A stretch of 64,000 nucleotides of DNA from NCBI GenBank assembly GCA_013397455.1, contig VYZB01000212.1, positions 186,001 to 250,000 on the forward strand. Reading direction: 5' to 3'. Below are positions 1 through 13,781 of this stretch, piece after piece. This stretch comes from Crotophaga sulcirostris. Lineage: Eukaryota; Chordata; Aves; Cuculiformes; Crotophagidae. Numbering within the stretch: position 1 is the stretch's first letter; each line of letters begins with the position of its first letter. A program made the translations under genes and the position numbers. The notes below the pieces were generated by a model. It made no database searches and was not told where the DNA came from. It worked only from the letters and a program-made list of their open reading frames with translations.

Positions 1-379
1 TAATCTGATTACTTACAGCCTTAGAATTGAACGAAATCAAAAAGAAGCATATACAGTAATTTTTCAAGGCTGAGGCCTTTGTTATTTTCTTTTCTCTCTG
101 GCAAAAAGAATTGCATGGATTTATATTCCTTTTTTTTACGTTTTTGTCTTACATTTTTGTTGTCATTATATGATCTTTCCCAGCATAATCTATTTGGTTT
201 TTTACATTTTTGGTGCAATGCTTTATAAAATATTTTCACTTTTTTCACATGGCCTGTTCATCCTTCCCAAATGAGATACGACATGGAGTTGACATATCCA
301 AATGTATTTTGCCATAGATACAACACATCTCTCTGCTTTATGACTCGTGTTTAGTAATTCTATTTTGTCATGTTTGCAG
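1..379 (+). other. CADPS2: 3' end of an upstream CADPS2 intron
   Basis: This AT-rich sequence has no repeat I recognise. It ends in a pyrimidine-rich stretch and TTTGCAG at 373-379, the acceptor for the first exon in the window. Short ORFs here are chance. Confidence 0.8.
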
Positions 380-536
380 GCATTCGCTTGGTGGCCAGAA
401 TTATTGGCTGAGCATGCAGAGAAGTTTTTGTCTCTTTATTCTGTTGATATGGATTCAGCACTCGAGACGCAGCCGCAGGACTCCTGGGACAGCTTCCCAC
501 TTTTCCAGCTACTGAATAACGCCCTCAGAAATGACA
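380..536 (+). CDS. CADPS2: CADPS2 exon (residues 1-52 plus one base)
   Basis: The exon follows acceptor TTTGCAG and ends before donor GTAAGA at 537. It starts in phase 0 and leaves one base (A) for the next codon. The product reads [18 protein letters not shown] and then continues to [19 protein letters not shown]. This is the entry into the conserved C-terminal half of the MUN/MHD1 region, and the WWPE and [11 protein letters not shown] blocks are family signatures. An ORF call starting at 347 extends into the intron and is not the real start. Confidence 0.95.
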
Positions 537-3500
537 GTAAGATCTTTAGGCTTTTACTTATTGTGTGCATAAGTTTTTTCAATGTTCATACACCTTAGAA
601 ATGTGTTTCTAAATAATATAATTCTCAAAATGAAAGTGGCATGATATATCCTGCTGCACAGTTTCTTGGAAGCTGAGCAGTTTCTCTGTATTGTTGCACT
701 ATTTCAGTCCTTGTTCTGGTATATTGAGGTTAGATATTAGGAAGAAAATTTTTACCGTGAGGGTGGTGAAGCACTGTAACAGGTTGCCCAGAGAAGTCAT
801 GGATGCCCGACCCCTGGAGGTGTTCAAGGCCAGGTTGGATGAGGTTTTGAGCAACCTGATCTGATGGGAGGTGTCCCTGCCCATGGCAGGGGGGCTGGAA
901 CTGGATAATCTTTAAGGTCCCTTCCAACCCAAACCATTCTGTGATTCAGTATCGCAAATTGTTCAGTTTGTAATAAATGATGTATAAACAGCATAATATG
1001 TTTGATATTTCATACTTAAACTATACTGCCTAAATAAAATTGTAATTAGTATTTCCTTCTAAGCCATCACACAAACTACTTTCAGACTAGTTGTGCCTAT
1101 AAAGGTTGTCATAGGCTTAGCGTGAATGTGGTAAGATACACACAACAAATCAGTGTTATTGTCACTTGGTGTATTATTTCATCACTATGTAATAGGAGAC
1201 CAAAATTTGAAATAACTATATTACCTTGCTTTTATTCATCTTAGAAGAGAGGTTGTGGGGTTTTTTATATATATAATAGTTAAATGATGTCCGAGGCTTG
1301 TTTTGGGTGAAAGTGATCTAATAGTGGAGTTAAGGAAATAACCAATGAAACCAAAGGAAATGGATTGGATGTTATTTTAAAAACATTGAATTGCATCTTA
1401 TTTTGCAGATAGGTAATTTCTCCAAACATTTAAAGCATCATAAAGAAAAAAAAAGCTATGTTTGATATGTTTCTCATATTCTGTTTTTTAAGAATGAGTA
1501 AATTATCTGATTTTTTAATTATTTTGAAGATACTTATGCTATTTTATTTAATGACTCACGTTATTCCAAAATTTGATTTTTTAGTTGGAAATACGAGAAA
1601 GCATTTTAACTCTTCGTCACAAATTTGTTTCATTTCTGTGGAAATCCAGTAGCTTTTAAGAATTTTACCTGTGTAAACTGCTTGACTGAGAAAATGGAAA
1701 ATAGTATTCAAGAGCTTTTCTCCAAGGTTACATATATTGCAACCTATATTATTTATCATTTTATTATTGTTAACCTTAGCTGCCAAGTGTTTATTGAAAT
1801 ACCTAGGTCATCTCAGTATAGTGCCTGTTTGCTACAGCACCACATCATGAAATAGAGCAACTAGCAAATGTACAATTCACTGTAGCATGATGGATGAAAA
1901 ACTTCATGTAGGGAAAGGGGCAAATGGACAGGGCCACTAATCTAATGCTGAATCTTAAACAGGATTGTTGAAAGTCACTGTTATTTCACTGCTTTGGATG
2001 TGATCTAGCACAGAGTGAAAGAACCATTAGCATCCAGTCTTAGAGGTCTCTTTTCATGAATTACATTCCCATACCCTGACATTTAGTTGTACATGAAATG
2101 CTATATTCCTGACAATTCCTTTTTTTCATATGCTTAGTGAAAGAAAATGCATCTGTTAGTGTTTCACTTAGTTTATTTTTAAGACATACATTAATGTTTT
2201 GCTTGGATCCCTTGCTGGACAAACTGCAACTACAGAAACATATTGGAATTGCCATGCTTGTGGTAATTTAAGCTTGAATTTAGAAGGCTGCTCAGAAGTG
2301 TGTAGGAAATGTTTGATCTTGGGACAGATCTTGTAAAAATTAGACTCCTGCAAGCTGAGTTCTGCTTTAAGTGGGTGTCTGTTCGTCTAAAATCCAGACA
2401 AAAAATCTGAAGCCTTATTGAAGTGTCTTTCCTACCCTCTTACACTTTCAATTTAGGAAGCACATCTCTTGTGGTTTTATGTGCACTGCAGACAATTATT
2501 TTGTTTCTGAAGTCTGTGGAGGTATTTTACTGTAGTTTTACAAGAAGGATTTGTGGCACCAGTTTTAACTACATTATTGTGTCATTTGTGTTCCTTTTGC
2601 GCTTTGGTTCCAACCTAAGAGAATTGATAGAAAAAAGCAAGGGTTGTGCCCACGTGCAAACATGTTGCTGGTAGGCTAGTGATTTTTCTTTCCTTAAAAG
2701 ATTAAATGGATAATAATTCTAAATTATTAAAACAGCCTTAGGAAAGACATTTCATGAAAACTTTGATGTCAAAGCAATTATTAGAAAGATTGTAAAGCCT
2801 TCACTGAAGGATTCAAAGCGACTGCTGTATGAAATGTCACACCTGTATACCAATTTCAGTAATTCCCTAATGGTAATAGATATAGTAAATGACAGTTTCT
2901 GGCAAGTGAAAGCCATCTGGAAAATTATACGCTTTTTTTCCCCAGAACTATTAGAAAGCAACTGTGGAAATTAGTCACCTTTTAATCGCTGGATATGTTA
3001 GCAAGTGGCAAGTGACCATTGTACCAAGAACTGGTTCCCAAGTGGAACATACCTCAATGCTTATTCTTTAATTAACAGCCTTTTCACCTTGCAAGTGCAT
3101 TAAAGCCATTAGAAAGAGCTCCCCATGCTTATATAATCAATTTTACAGTCTTCCAAAATTAAATAAATAATTCTGGCTTTACCCTAAGTGAAAAGCTTTT
3201 CCTGAAAACCATCACCTTCATAAAGATAGATTTAGAAAAAAAAATCTAAAAAGGGAAAACCTGAAATGTGGTCTCTCGTGAGGATAAAAAGGCTAGTGTT
3301 AATAATTAACAAGGAGAGTGAAGTGGAGTAAATTAGCCATAATAGAGTCCACAGTGACTGGCAAAGTCACCTCTCATTATCAAAAAACTCATTAGGAAAT
3401 GAAGAGGTGGAAATCCCACTGGGTTATTCTCACTGTCTAGCTATATCAGAGGTTACTTTTCAGATTTCTTTCAAATGAAGAACTGTTAGGTCACCATATT

Positions 3501-6500
3501 GCATATTAGGTTAATCTTCAGTGAAATTTGGAGGACTGACACCTGCGTGTTATTCTATCTCAAGAGCTTTAAATGAGCTCTAAATCTTTGATGCAGGAGT
3601 CAGTTTTCACATAAACCTGACATGAGCAAACTTCTAACAATAAAGAAACTAACATTTACAGCATTAAAGAAAAGTTACATGTAAGACTTTTTATAACTAA
3701 ACTATGTCGCTAAAATACAATATTAGAAAGACTGTGAGATAATGAAAATACATAGTCTTCGCTATTCAAATAATAGCAAATGTATTATTTTACATAGTAT
3801 ACAAAAAATTGTATAAGGCTCAAGCCGAATGCTTCAAAGCCAATATTCATTTAACAATGAGAAAAAAGTGCATTTTGCAATACAGCATGTAACTTTTCAT
3901 GAAGTAAAAGGGGGGAAGAAGAGGGAATCCTGACTGAAGCTTTGCATATCTATTATGAATGACTCTATTTTGAGTCGCTTCTTCATTTTTTTCTGACCTT
4001 ATTCCACAACAATTAAGAGTTCATTAGTGAGTTCATGAGTGATTGCTTTCCTGTTGAATGTAACTGAAGAACTACTAAAAAAATGGATGGAGGAATATGA
4101 TCTTATTATCCTATAAAATATTTCAGCTTTTCTGGCAAGACCTAACAAGTAACAAAAAGTGATTTAAAAAATGGCTTTTACTGTGGAGATGAGTAGGTAA
4201 ATTGCGGATAAATTTGTTGAGATTTTTCAAAACATAGTTTGAACAAAAATATTGTAGCTGCTTTTATAGTATACGTTTTAATGAACTCCAAAGTTTCTAT
4301 TTTTCATACACAATTATGCCTGACTGTGTGAAGTTTTACAGATTGTACAGTGATAACAGTACCCAGTATCTCTCTATGGGAGTAAAATTATTTTTTCCAG
4401 AATTGGATATTTGTAGAGGGAAGAAGGATATGGTTGACCCAGGATTGTGTCTTATTTTCTGTAAAGACCATGTTACTTTTTGTCCAAAGAGCCTATACAT
4501 TTTGTTATGGCAGAGCCTGCTCTAAAGGGCAATTTTCTTCCTATAGTTGTTTCATTATTCAGATTAATCAGGGTTTTAAGACGTTTAAGACAGGGTCAGA
4601 GAAATCTTTTAGTGGCATATACCCAGTTACATGAAGTGTCTATATATTTGGCCTACTTTAGAGATTTTTCAATTGTATATTCAATATTCTGTTCCTTTCT
4701 TTGGAAAGTTTTGTTTCTAAGTGTTACTTATTGACACTGTACTGTGCTGTGGCTCAGCATTATTGCGTTACTGCATTGGCATGCATCAGTCAAAACTGGG
4801 AGTGCTATAAAGTTGACTCATAATCTTCGTTTTCCACCAAGTATTATTTAGTGAAATGCCTGTGTACCTGCTCTAACTCAGCCATGGTACACCTGTAGAC
4901 AGTCAGATGAAGCTGATTTAGAAAAATGAGCATGTTGAGTGTTGAGCTTGGTGAAAGCCATTGCCATTATCATGGCTATTGATTTCAAACAGGGATCCTC
5001 TGGTATGTTTTTTCCACTATTGCTGTTGCTAGAACCAGCATGGCAAACACCACCAAAGATAGTGTGAGCTTCCTGCTTTATTACAGCCTGTGTACCACTT
5101 TTATACAAGAAATTATGTGTAACATCATAGCCCTCATCTTAATCTAAGGGGTGAAGATAGAAAACATTTTGGATTTATGTAATCAGGGCAAACGTTATAC
5201 CCACACCAATACCTCTCATCAAACATTACACTGCTCGTTAATTGTAGTGGGAATCTTTTCTTAGATAAGGGACTTACAATTTTTGCTCTGTCCTATTAGG
5301 AGCTGCTTTGAAATCATAATCTGCCTTCAGATTAGAACTGCGTGTTTTGGTTACTCAAACTGAGAGCTAACTCAAACTGCATTATTGCTTACCAGAATAT
5401 TCAATAACATTTTTGACTGAATGGAAGTTTTAGGCCCAAGAAAATTGTGCAATAAGCTGTTTGTGTCACTCTATCTTGTAAAGATGAAGCAAATTTTCAG
5501 CTTGCTTCCACATAGTACACCTCTAAAATTCACTTTTATAGTATGTCTTGTATGTTAAAATACGCAACAATTTGTATATAAGTTTAGACACTTGCAATTT
5601 TCACCACAATTTAAGTGCTTAATAAATACTCTGTGGAGGCAGAATATAGCATAAACAGGAAAAGAATAGAAATAGAAATTTTCTTTTTATTGTTGATTTT
5701 TAACTGCTATAAATACAATATGGAGTCCCAAGGAAACTTCCGTCTTGAAATTTACTGAGTTTATTTTGGCTTTAAAAACATACCAGAAAATCTTCCTGAG
5801 AATCCTATGGAGAGCAGGATAATTATAGACTGTCTGCCAAAGTGCTCATTTTGTTAGTGGAAAAGAGGCTCATGTTAGCCTTTGTCATTCTTCATTTTCT
5901 TTGATTCTACAGAAGCTCTTGAGGACAGCGTTAACATGCTGACTCCAGGATAACTCCTAAGCTGTGCCTGTATAACTAAAAGCAAAACAAGCCCCGCAGC
6001 TTCTGTTGTACAGGAGCACAGTAGATTCTCTTCCTTCTGTTAGAGGAGAGACCTCATTCCAGTGCTGCATTGTTACACTGTACTTTTCATCTCTAGTCTT
6101 TTCTTGTCTTATTTTAATATATTTCAGCTACCTAATACCTAAAAATTTAATGACTTGGATCTTCAGTATTTCAAGAATTTCTCATTTGTTTGTATCTGTT
6201 TCTGTTCCTGTAATCCATTTTACATTAATGTTATCTATGCATTAGCTTGCTCTGGCATAAGCTTTCCTTTTGTTGTTGTTTGTGTGAATATAAATTGGCT
6301 TGTAAGAGGAGAGGATGGGGTATATATATTGACAAGACAATGGGGAATTAAACTACATAACTTTGAAGACAAGTGGTAGTTGAGGGATTTGAAGTGTGGC
6401 ATTTCCTAGAGGATCTTTTGTTTCCTGTCTATTTTGATGCACAGGTGGTGCTTTTTGGCAAGATCAGTTCTAATCATAGGGTAGAGTGCCATGAGTCTGC

Positions 6501-9500
6501 TGATGATACTCAGCTATATCACTTACCTCTGCACTCTGGGTTCTTTCTTTACCCTGCAGTAATCCTCAACGGAGATCTCCAAATGGGTAAATCAGAGCTG
6601 CCATGTCCTCAGCCCTGGGAAAACAGAATGCTCACCAAGTTGTTGATCTCAGACAGTGCTCTCGTGTGCACAGAGGGATCTCTGTGTAGGTGCAGTCATA
6701 TTAAGAGTACCGGCATCATTTTGGAAAAAAATCACTTCTCTGCAGAGACTAATAGATCAGGATGTTAGGAAAATTATTCAGTTTTTTAAGTTGAACAGCT
6801 TTTATTGCCTGTGATTTCTTTAAATTTCATTCTGACTTCAGAATAACAAGAATTGCCCTCCTGCCCATGAGGCTTTATTACTGTAATTCCCGGAACAGGG
6901 CTTGTAGCAGAGCATTTCTGTGATGTGCTCAGAAAATAGTAAACTACAAGCTCATCCCTTCAAGTAACTGTGATTTCCTGATTAATGACAGTCCTGCAGT
7001 GATTCTCTGTAAAGCAGCAATATTGACTTAATTGACATAGTTGTATTCTTCTTGTTGTTTTTAATCTCAAAGTTGCCTTGAAAAATCAGCCTAATATGTA
7101 GCTTGACAGCAGCCACCTTTTTTTTTTCTCAAAGGCAATGTTCATCAGCTGTTTATTGTGAAACCTTTCTGTTGATATCCAAATCCTTCTCAGTTGTTAT
7201 TATTGCTGGTCACAGACGCTGCAGTTTTAAGATATATAAATATAGAAAAAATAACACTGTTTTGAGTGTCTCATATACAAATAATTATGCCAGAACTAGC
7301 TAGTTAACAAGTAGTTCTATGAGCAGTGTAAATAATGGAGCGTGTTTGTAATGGACTCATAGGTGCTCTCAAGGGTCGATTCTCAAGTGTTTAATAAGAG
7401 ATGAGGCTATGCCACTGCCTTTTTCTCAGTGGAAACCCTAATAATCTCTGCTTGCTACCTAGCTGCCTGTTTTCATGAGACTTCATGTATCTGATATCTC
7501 TACCCCTGTGTGTAATATGGTTGAAATTTCAAAATTCTTAGCAAAAGAAAGGCAGGTGAACAAAACCCGAGAGAGCTAATCACATTAGTACTGTCTCCTT
7601 AGGTAAAAGTGATCGATACATAATTTCCCATTACTCTGTAAGGATGTTTTCAAGAAGATAGTTTTTGCTTTCAGACCATTATATTCAAGAAGATGTCCAG
7701 ACATTCAGCAACAAAGGCACTTCCTTGTCATACAAGTAGCAATAGGGAGTTGGAAATTAATGACACATTTTTCCTCATGCTCTCCATCATCATTCAGGAA
7801 TGGAAGGCAAAGGAGTTTCTGGAAGTCACAAAATTATTTTTATATATTATACATGGAGTTGTAGCAGTAGTGGAACAAGAGGGATTGTAGTTTTGGGATA
7901 ATTTCCAGGGTTTTGAACCCCATGATCCAACCTTTCCTTCTTAAAAAGAGGAGGAAGCTTCCTCAAAATGCAGTTGGGGTACTCACCCAAATCAAATGAG
8001 AAGCCTGGGTGCAGGAATAGGTGGGAGAAGAAACCCACAAAGAGAATTTAAAGCAGCGGAATATGGGAAGGAGAAAAAGAAGACCACCAAAATCATGAAA
8101 ATTTCTTTCTGTGGCTCAGCTTGCCTGTATGATTTCCATGTACACATAGGAATATTTTTGTAGGTCCTAATAATAGTGCTGGATTAATGGGTAAACGCAG
8201 ACATGTTCGAAGCATGAATCTGATATGCTCCCTTGGTGGAACAGGACATTAGTGTTCTAAGTTAAGGTTTGCTAAGAGAACCTATCAGGGAATACAGGGA
8301 CAAGCAGTTGTGGTGGCACACTAGTTTTCAGGATTTAAGCATCTTCAGTTTGTGTTACATATACAGTTCTTCATGCAGTAAATGCCATCTGTGAAGCAGG
8401 TAATTTTCATCTGCTTTACTTTTCTTGAGTAATGTGCCTCATGCTTATAGTATGCTCACAAGTCAACTCCATTTCTTTAAAAAAGCAAGAGAACACTTCT
8501 AGGTACGTTGCATGTTGCCAGCTTTCCCAAGTGCTTTAGGTAACGAGTTTTCAGGACTTCCTCTTAAATAGGTATAAAACCATAATTGCCGTGAAGTTGG
8601 AGATAATCACATCAGAGAATTAGCAAACTTCTGGAAGGGAAGTGTAGAGTTATCATCCTTTAAAATTTTGCAAGACAGTTGAGAGGGCAGAGGAGAGGCA
8701 AGCTTGACTACTGAGGCTGAGTTTCACATGAACGTAGACTGGCTGAGAGGTACTTTTGTTCATGGGGATCTTTACGAGGCTTGGGCGCATGTCAGGATGG
8801 GAAAAGCCAGGATCCTGACCTTTGAGATTTTTATGTATAGACATGCATCAGCATACCGAGACAGGTTTTCTATTGAAGAGTTCATTGAACATTGTGTGGA
8901 TATACTCAGGACTTTGCCAGCTCCCAAGGACACAGAGCGGATGGGTAAACTGTCCTTATTCCCCCAAACACTCTCATGTCACATATTGCCTTTTTCCATT
9001 AAGTAATCTGGAGGATCTGCTGTATATGTCTATATTTTTGCACATAGCAAAAAAAAAAATAATTTAATGACCTTCCAATACTGTTTGTTTGGTTTCATTT
9101 TTTGTTCTGCCTTTGTGTCTAAGTATTGAACAAAATTGCTAAGGCTTAGATTCAGGAAAGTATATTATTAATTTTAAGAAGATGCAAAAGTCTTCTGGTT
9201 CAACAAAGAACTTCAGTATGCTCCTAATTTTTGTTATAGTGACAGTTTAAAATGTACTTTTATGAACTGTATTTCCTACACAACTGGATTTTGTTCTCAA
9301 AATGCTATTGTGTACTGAAATGTTTTAAGAGATACTTTTTCCTATAGCAAAAAAAAAAATAGGGAAAGACCTGACATTTTTTATTTGTATTTTGTTTGGT
9401 TTTGAAGCGTTTTTGTGCAATGGGAAGTTTCACAAGCACTTGCAAGAAACTTTTGTTCCCATGGTCATCCGCTACATCGATCTCATGGAATCATCAATTG

Positions 9501-12500
9501 CTCAGTCCATTCACAGAGGTCTTGAACAAGAGTCATGGCAACCTGTCAAGTAAGTGCTTTCTGCAATATCTGAACAAAGCACCTGCCTATAGCTTTCTCT
9601 CTAATCAGGTGTTCTCCCTTGTTGTCCTATAAATATTCTATCTTTTATTGTATTCCTACATTGTTTATTTCTTCGCAGGAGCATCACCAACAGTCTTCCT
9701 AATGTAGCTCTTCCAAAAGTTCCAAGTTTGCCTCTTAATCTTCCACAAATACCTAGTTTTACTACACCAACCTGGATGACTTCTTTGTATGACTCCACGT
9801 GTGTATTCTTCAATAACCTTCTGACTGTATGTCAGCTCTGCATGGCCTTGCTAGTGTTCTGTGCAGCTGTATTTGGATTGCATGGTGTTCATGATCTCTT
9901 AGTTGGAAATTATTGTTTCTTGGGGGCAAGCCAAGCATGGACTGTTAGTGAGTTGTGCTTTCTAGTGCATTAAAATATAGCAGTCTTAAATATAACTTAC
10001 AAAATAAAATTGGCAGAGGTCTGTAATCATAGGAATGGTATTTAATACCCTAAAAAGCCTAATGACTCTTCTGAATTAAGAAGCGGTGTGTTACCTTTTG
10101 GATAGTTGATTTTAGATCGTGGTTTTCTAAAATGAGGCAGCCCATCATATTTTTGCATGGGTTTAATTAACTCATTATATATTGTTTCTGTAAACCATTG
10201 ATTGCAAATATTGTCATTAGATTAAATATCCATGTTACAGGGAAATAGTAGAAGGTTAATAAGTAGCCAGAATAGAAGCACATCCATTTCTTTGTCTGTT
10301 TGAAAAAACATGTATTTCATTTTGATTTCTCCCCAACACTTCAGTGTTCTTTTCTTAAAAAAAAAAATAAAAATAAAGCAGATATTCCGTGTTCTCTGGG
10401 CTGGAGCACCTACTATGTGAGGGCAGGATGAGAGAGTTGGGCTTGTTCAACCTAGAGAAGAAAAGGCTCCAGGGAGACCTTATAGCAGCCTTTCAGTGCT
10501 TAAAAGGGGCCTACAGAAAAGATGGGGAGGGGCTCTTTATCAGGGAGTGCAGTGATAGGACTAGGGTTAATAGTTTTAAGATGAAAGAGGGTAGATTTAG
10601 ATAAGATATTAGGAGGAAAATTTTTACTGTGATGGTGGTGAGGCACTGGAACAAGACTTGCCCAGACAAGTTGTGGAAGCCCTGTCCCTGGAGGTGTTCA
10701 AGGCCAGGCTGAATGAGGCTTTGAGCAACTTGATCTAGTGGAAGGTGTCCCTGCCCGTGGCAGGAAGATTGGAACAAGAGGTCCCTTCCAACTCAAACCA
10801 TTCTATGATTTTATGATTCATATACATTAGAGAAAGGCTCAGGAAGAACCTTACTTTAGCTAAAGTTGTGTAAGGAAAGGATGAATGTGAAAGACTTCAA
10901 AAAACACATGGTCAAGACAGAAAGCTTGATAATATGATTTCAAGTCAAATATTGTGTTCTCAAGTTTTATGATGGAGTCAAACACTCCTAATAAGCACTC
11001 ATCCATTACTGCAAGAGTCCATGGAATCACAAAATACCAGGTTGGAAAGGACCTGAAGGATCATCTTGTCCAACCTTTCTTGGCAAAAACACAGTCTAGA
11101 CAAGATGGCCCAGCACCCTATTCAGCTGAATCTTAAAAGTGTCCAATGTTGGGGAATCCACCACTTCCCTGGAGAGATTATTCCAATGGCTGTTTGTTCT
11201 CATCCTCTTGTGTCCAGTGGGAATCTCCCCAGAAGTAATTTGTACCCATTACACCTCATCTTTTCCATGCAACTCCTTGTAAAAAGGGAGTTGATAGTTT
11301 GTGCTCTGCCAGACTTCTAGCATTTGTCTGTTGAGTATTATGATTGTTCTGCTGCTAATCCCCCTAAAAGTTGACAAAATTCCTCTTAATCCTTGGCTTT
11401 GGTACCTTTGTGTTTACTATAATAATGCTAGTTTTCTCCTGATGTGCTTATGCAAGTCATTTCAGCTTTGAATACAAGCTAATTAGTCTTCTACTACTCA
11501 AATTCCTTTCTGTTATTCCCATGTTTTCAAGTGTTGCTTTTTAAAAAAAGAATAGCTTTCAGAGTTACAATTGTTATAATCTTAGATGTGGCCTTCTTAC
11601 AGTCTGTATTCTAGCAGCTCTATCCAGTAAAAATTACTTGTACGTATTAAAATTCATGTATTTTGAGTATCTAATTTATAATTAATATATAATAAATATG
11701 GATTTTGGTTGGAGGACTGTAGTGGTAGATCTTTCTTAAATTAAGATTTTCATGCAACAATAAATTCTTAGACTGTATTGTCAAAAAAATGTATGAGTAT
11801 GGTGAAATTCAGTCATGGATTCATCCCCCTTGCACATCTTCTGATATTAAGGTTCATGGTGTGTGTGGCAAAGTATGCACAACATCCTAAACTAACTAGT
11901 AAGGTTTTCCAGTTGTTCAGTGAACACTGAGGTTGACGTGTGCTGTAAGCACTTGCCATTAGCAGCTGTCGCTCTGCTGCTTCTTAAGAGAAGTGGGAAA
12001 TGAGCAGTGTCCCCACTGCAGTGTGGCCTTTGTAAGGTCATTGTCCCCTTTCAGCTGCCCAGCACAGCATTCAAGAAGATGTCTGCCAAGGTGCTGGCTC
12101 TGTTGTAGGCACCTCTTCATGTTTGTTTTCCCTAAACTTAGAGCTTTGAAGTTGTGTTTTATAAAATATGTATAAATGTTTAATAAGATTATTAGTGTTA
12201 ATGTTTATAATTAATAATAATTAATATTAATAAACTATTAATAATAAGTTAATGTTAATAAGATTACAGGTAGTGTTGTTACCTTTGTTATACTGTGGAA
12301 TTCGGGCAGTGTTTTAAGAATCAACCTACTTACGTTCTACTGAAGAACCAAGTAACTTCTCAGAATGTGTTTCGATCAAAGAATAAAAGCATAGGCACTG
12401 CAAACCAGTTTTTCCTGCTCCCAAACTGAGTTTCCTCTTTCCTGCTGGTTACTTCTCAGCTGCTGGTGGAGGAAGTGGTTTACTTTCACTATTACAAGAA

Positions 12501-13728
12501 AGAAAGGAGCAGGGTTTTATTTCCCCCACTTCCCCCGTCCCATCCTTTTCAGGAAGAACAAAGCTTCCTCTTTCTAGTTAAATTCTCAAATGGGGAGTAA
12601 CCAAATACCTAGGCTCCAATACCTGTTAAGCAAAACCCAATGTTTCCTGTTGGTTTTCCCTTTTGCTGTGATGAACATCCACCTTAAATGGACTAGAGTG
12701 GCGTATTGTGCATAGTCAGTGGAGGTACCTAAATTTAGGAGCCCAGGCCCGGCTTTGTCAGTCTCTGCAGGTGGCTCCTTCTCTCCACTGACTGCCCCAA
12801 GTCTTTCTCTCCCAGTCCACTGTTCTTCCTCCTCCTGGACACATAGATGATGCTTTGGCAAGAAGATGACCAGGTATATCACTGAGTTGTGCTGGACTTC
12901 TCTCTTTCTCTTAGAATGTGATGATTTTTGCCAATTAATCATTATCAATTTGAATAACGCAATGAAGAAACTACAGGCAAAAAGAATGAGAAAAAACAGT
13001 CTGCAACAGGAAGAGATTTCATATTCTCCAAACTTTACTAGTGTTCAAGTTCATGCTCTTATGTTCATATTTAAGTCCATTCATATTAAAAAGAGCTGTT
13101 ACGTGCCCACCTAGGAACTTTTGCTGAAGAGAAAGAGGTGGAAATATATTCACAGTTAGGCATTTCTTTGGTGCTTCATTGATGAAAATAGATTTCCCCT
13201 CTTTCACTTAAAAGTTGCTGCAATTCTTTTAAACATTACTAGAGAAGATTGTATTTTTTAATTAAATGTTGGGTTTTTTTCCTTGGTCGCCTGTTTTGAC
13301 GCAGTAAATGTATGGTACTTATAACAGCACTTAAGAAGATGATTAACTTCTTTTTGGTTGTTTTGGCTTAACCTTTTGTTATTGGGCTTTGGAAAGGGAG
13401 ATATGAAAACGGGGGAGTGTTATGAGTAATAGTCTGGTTGTCTTGATTGGTCTCAAGAGAGAACAACTCAGAGGACGCTTTGGCTAGACGTACAGAGCAC
13501 CATCGATTACTGCTCCATTTGGCTGAAGATAACATCTTTAAAGAGCAAAAAAAAGAAACTTGAATATTCTGTAAAAGCTTTGAATTAGCCAGAATGAGGG
13601 TTTTTTTTCCTTAATTATTCATTAATTCAGTTGCATTTTTATTCCATTTCATATTTTTAATTTATTTTTTCCACCTCTTCTGGGCCTGGCTTTTAAGTTA
13701 GGTTTGTGAGTGATTTTAATTTTAGTAA

Positions 13729-13781
<53 letters not shown>

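Larger units (their letters stand above)
537..9407 (+). other. CADPS2: CADPS2 intron, 8,871 bp
   Basis: The intron is AT-rich. It carries a CR1 3' fragment at 725-946, an ancient LINE reverse-transcriptase relic around 6400-6770, and an unexplained ORF at 8683-9006. The remainder (about 950-6370 and 6780-8680) contains no recognised gene or repeat. The 2900-3200 part is dense in homeodomain-like TTAATTAA/ATTAA words. The intron ends in a T/G-rich tract and TTTTGAAG. Confidence 0.85.

Noticed and set aside
8683..9006. The unexplained ORF as an extra CADPS2 exon
   Set aside because: The exons at 380-536 and 9408-9549 join precisely to the conserved NDTFLCNG, leaving no place for it. It also has no acceptor with matching phase.
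12176..12265. Possible replication origin or matrix-attachment site in the TTAATA-rich patch
   Set aside because: It is simple AT-rich sequence with no further evidence.
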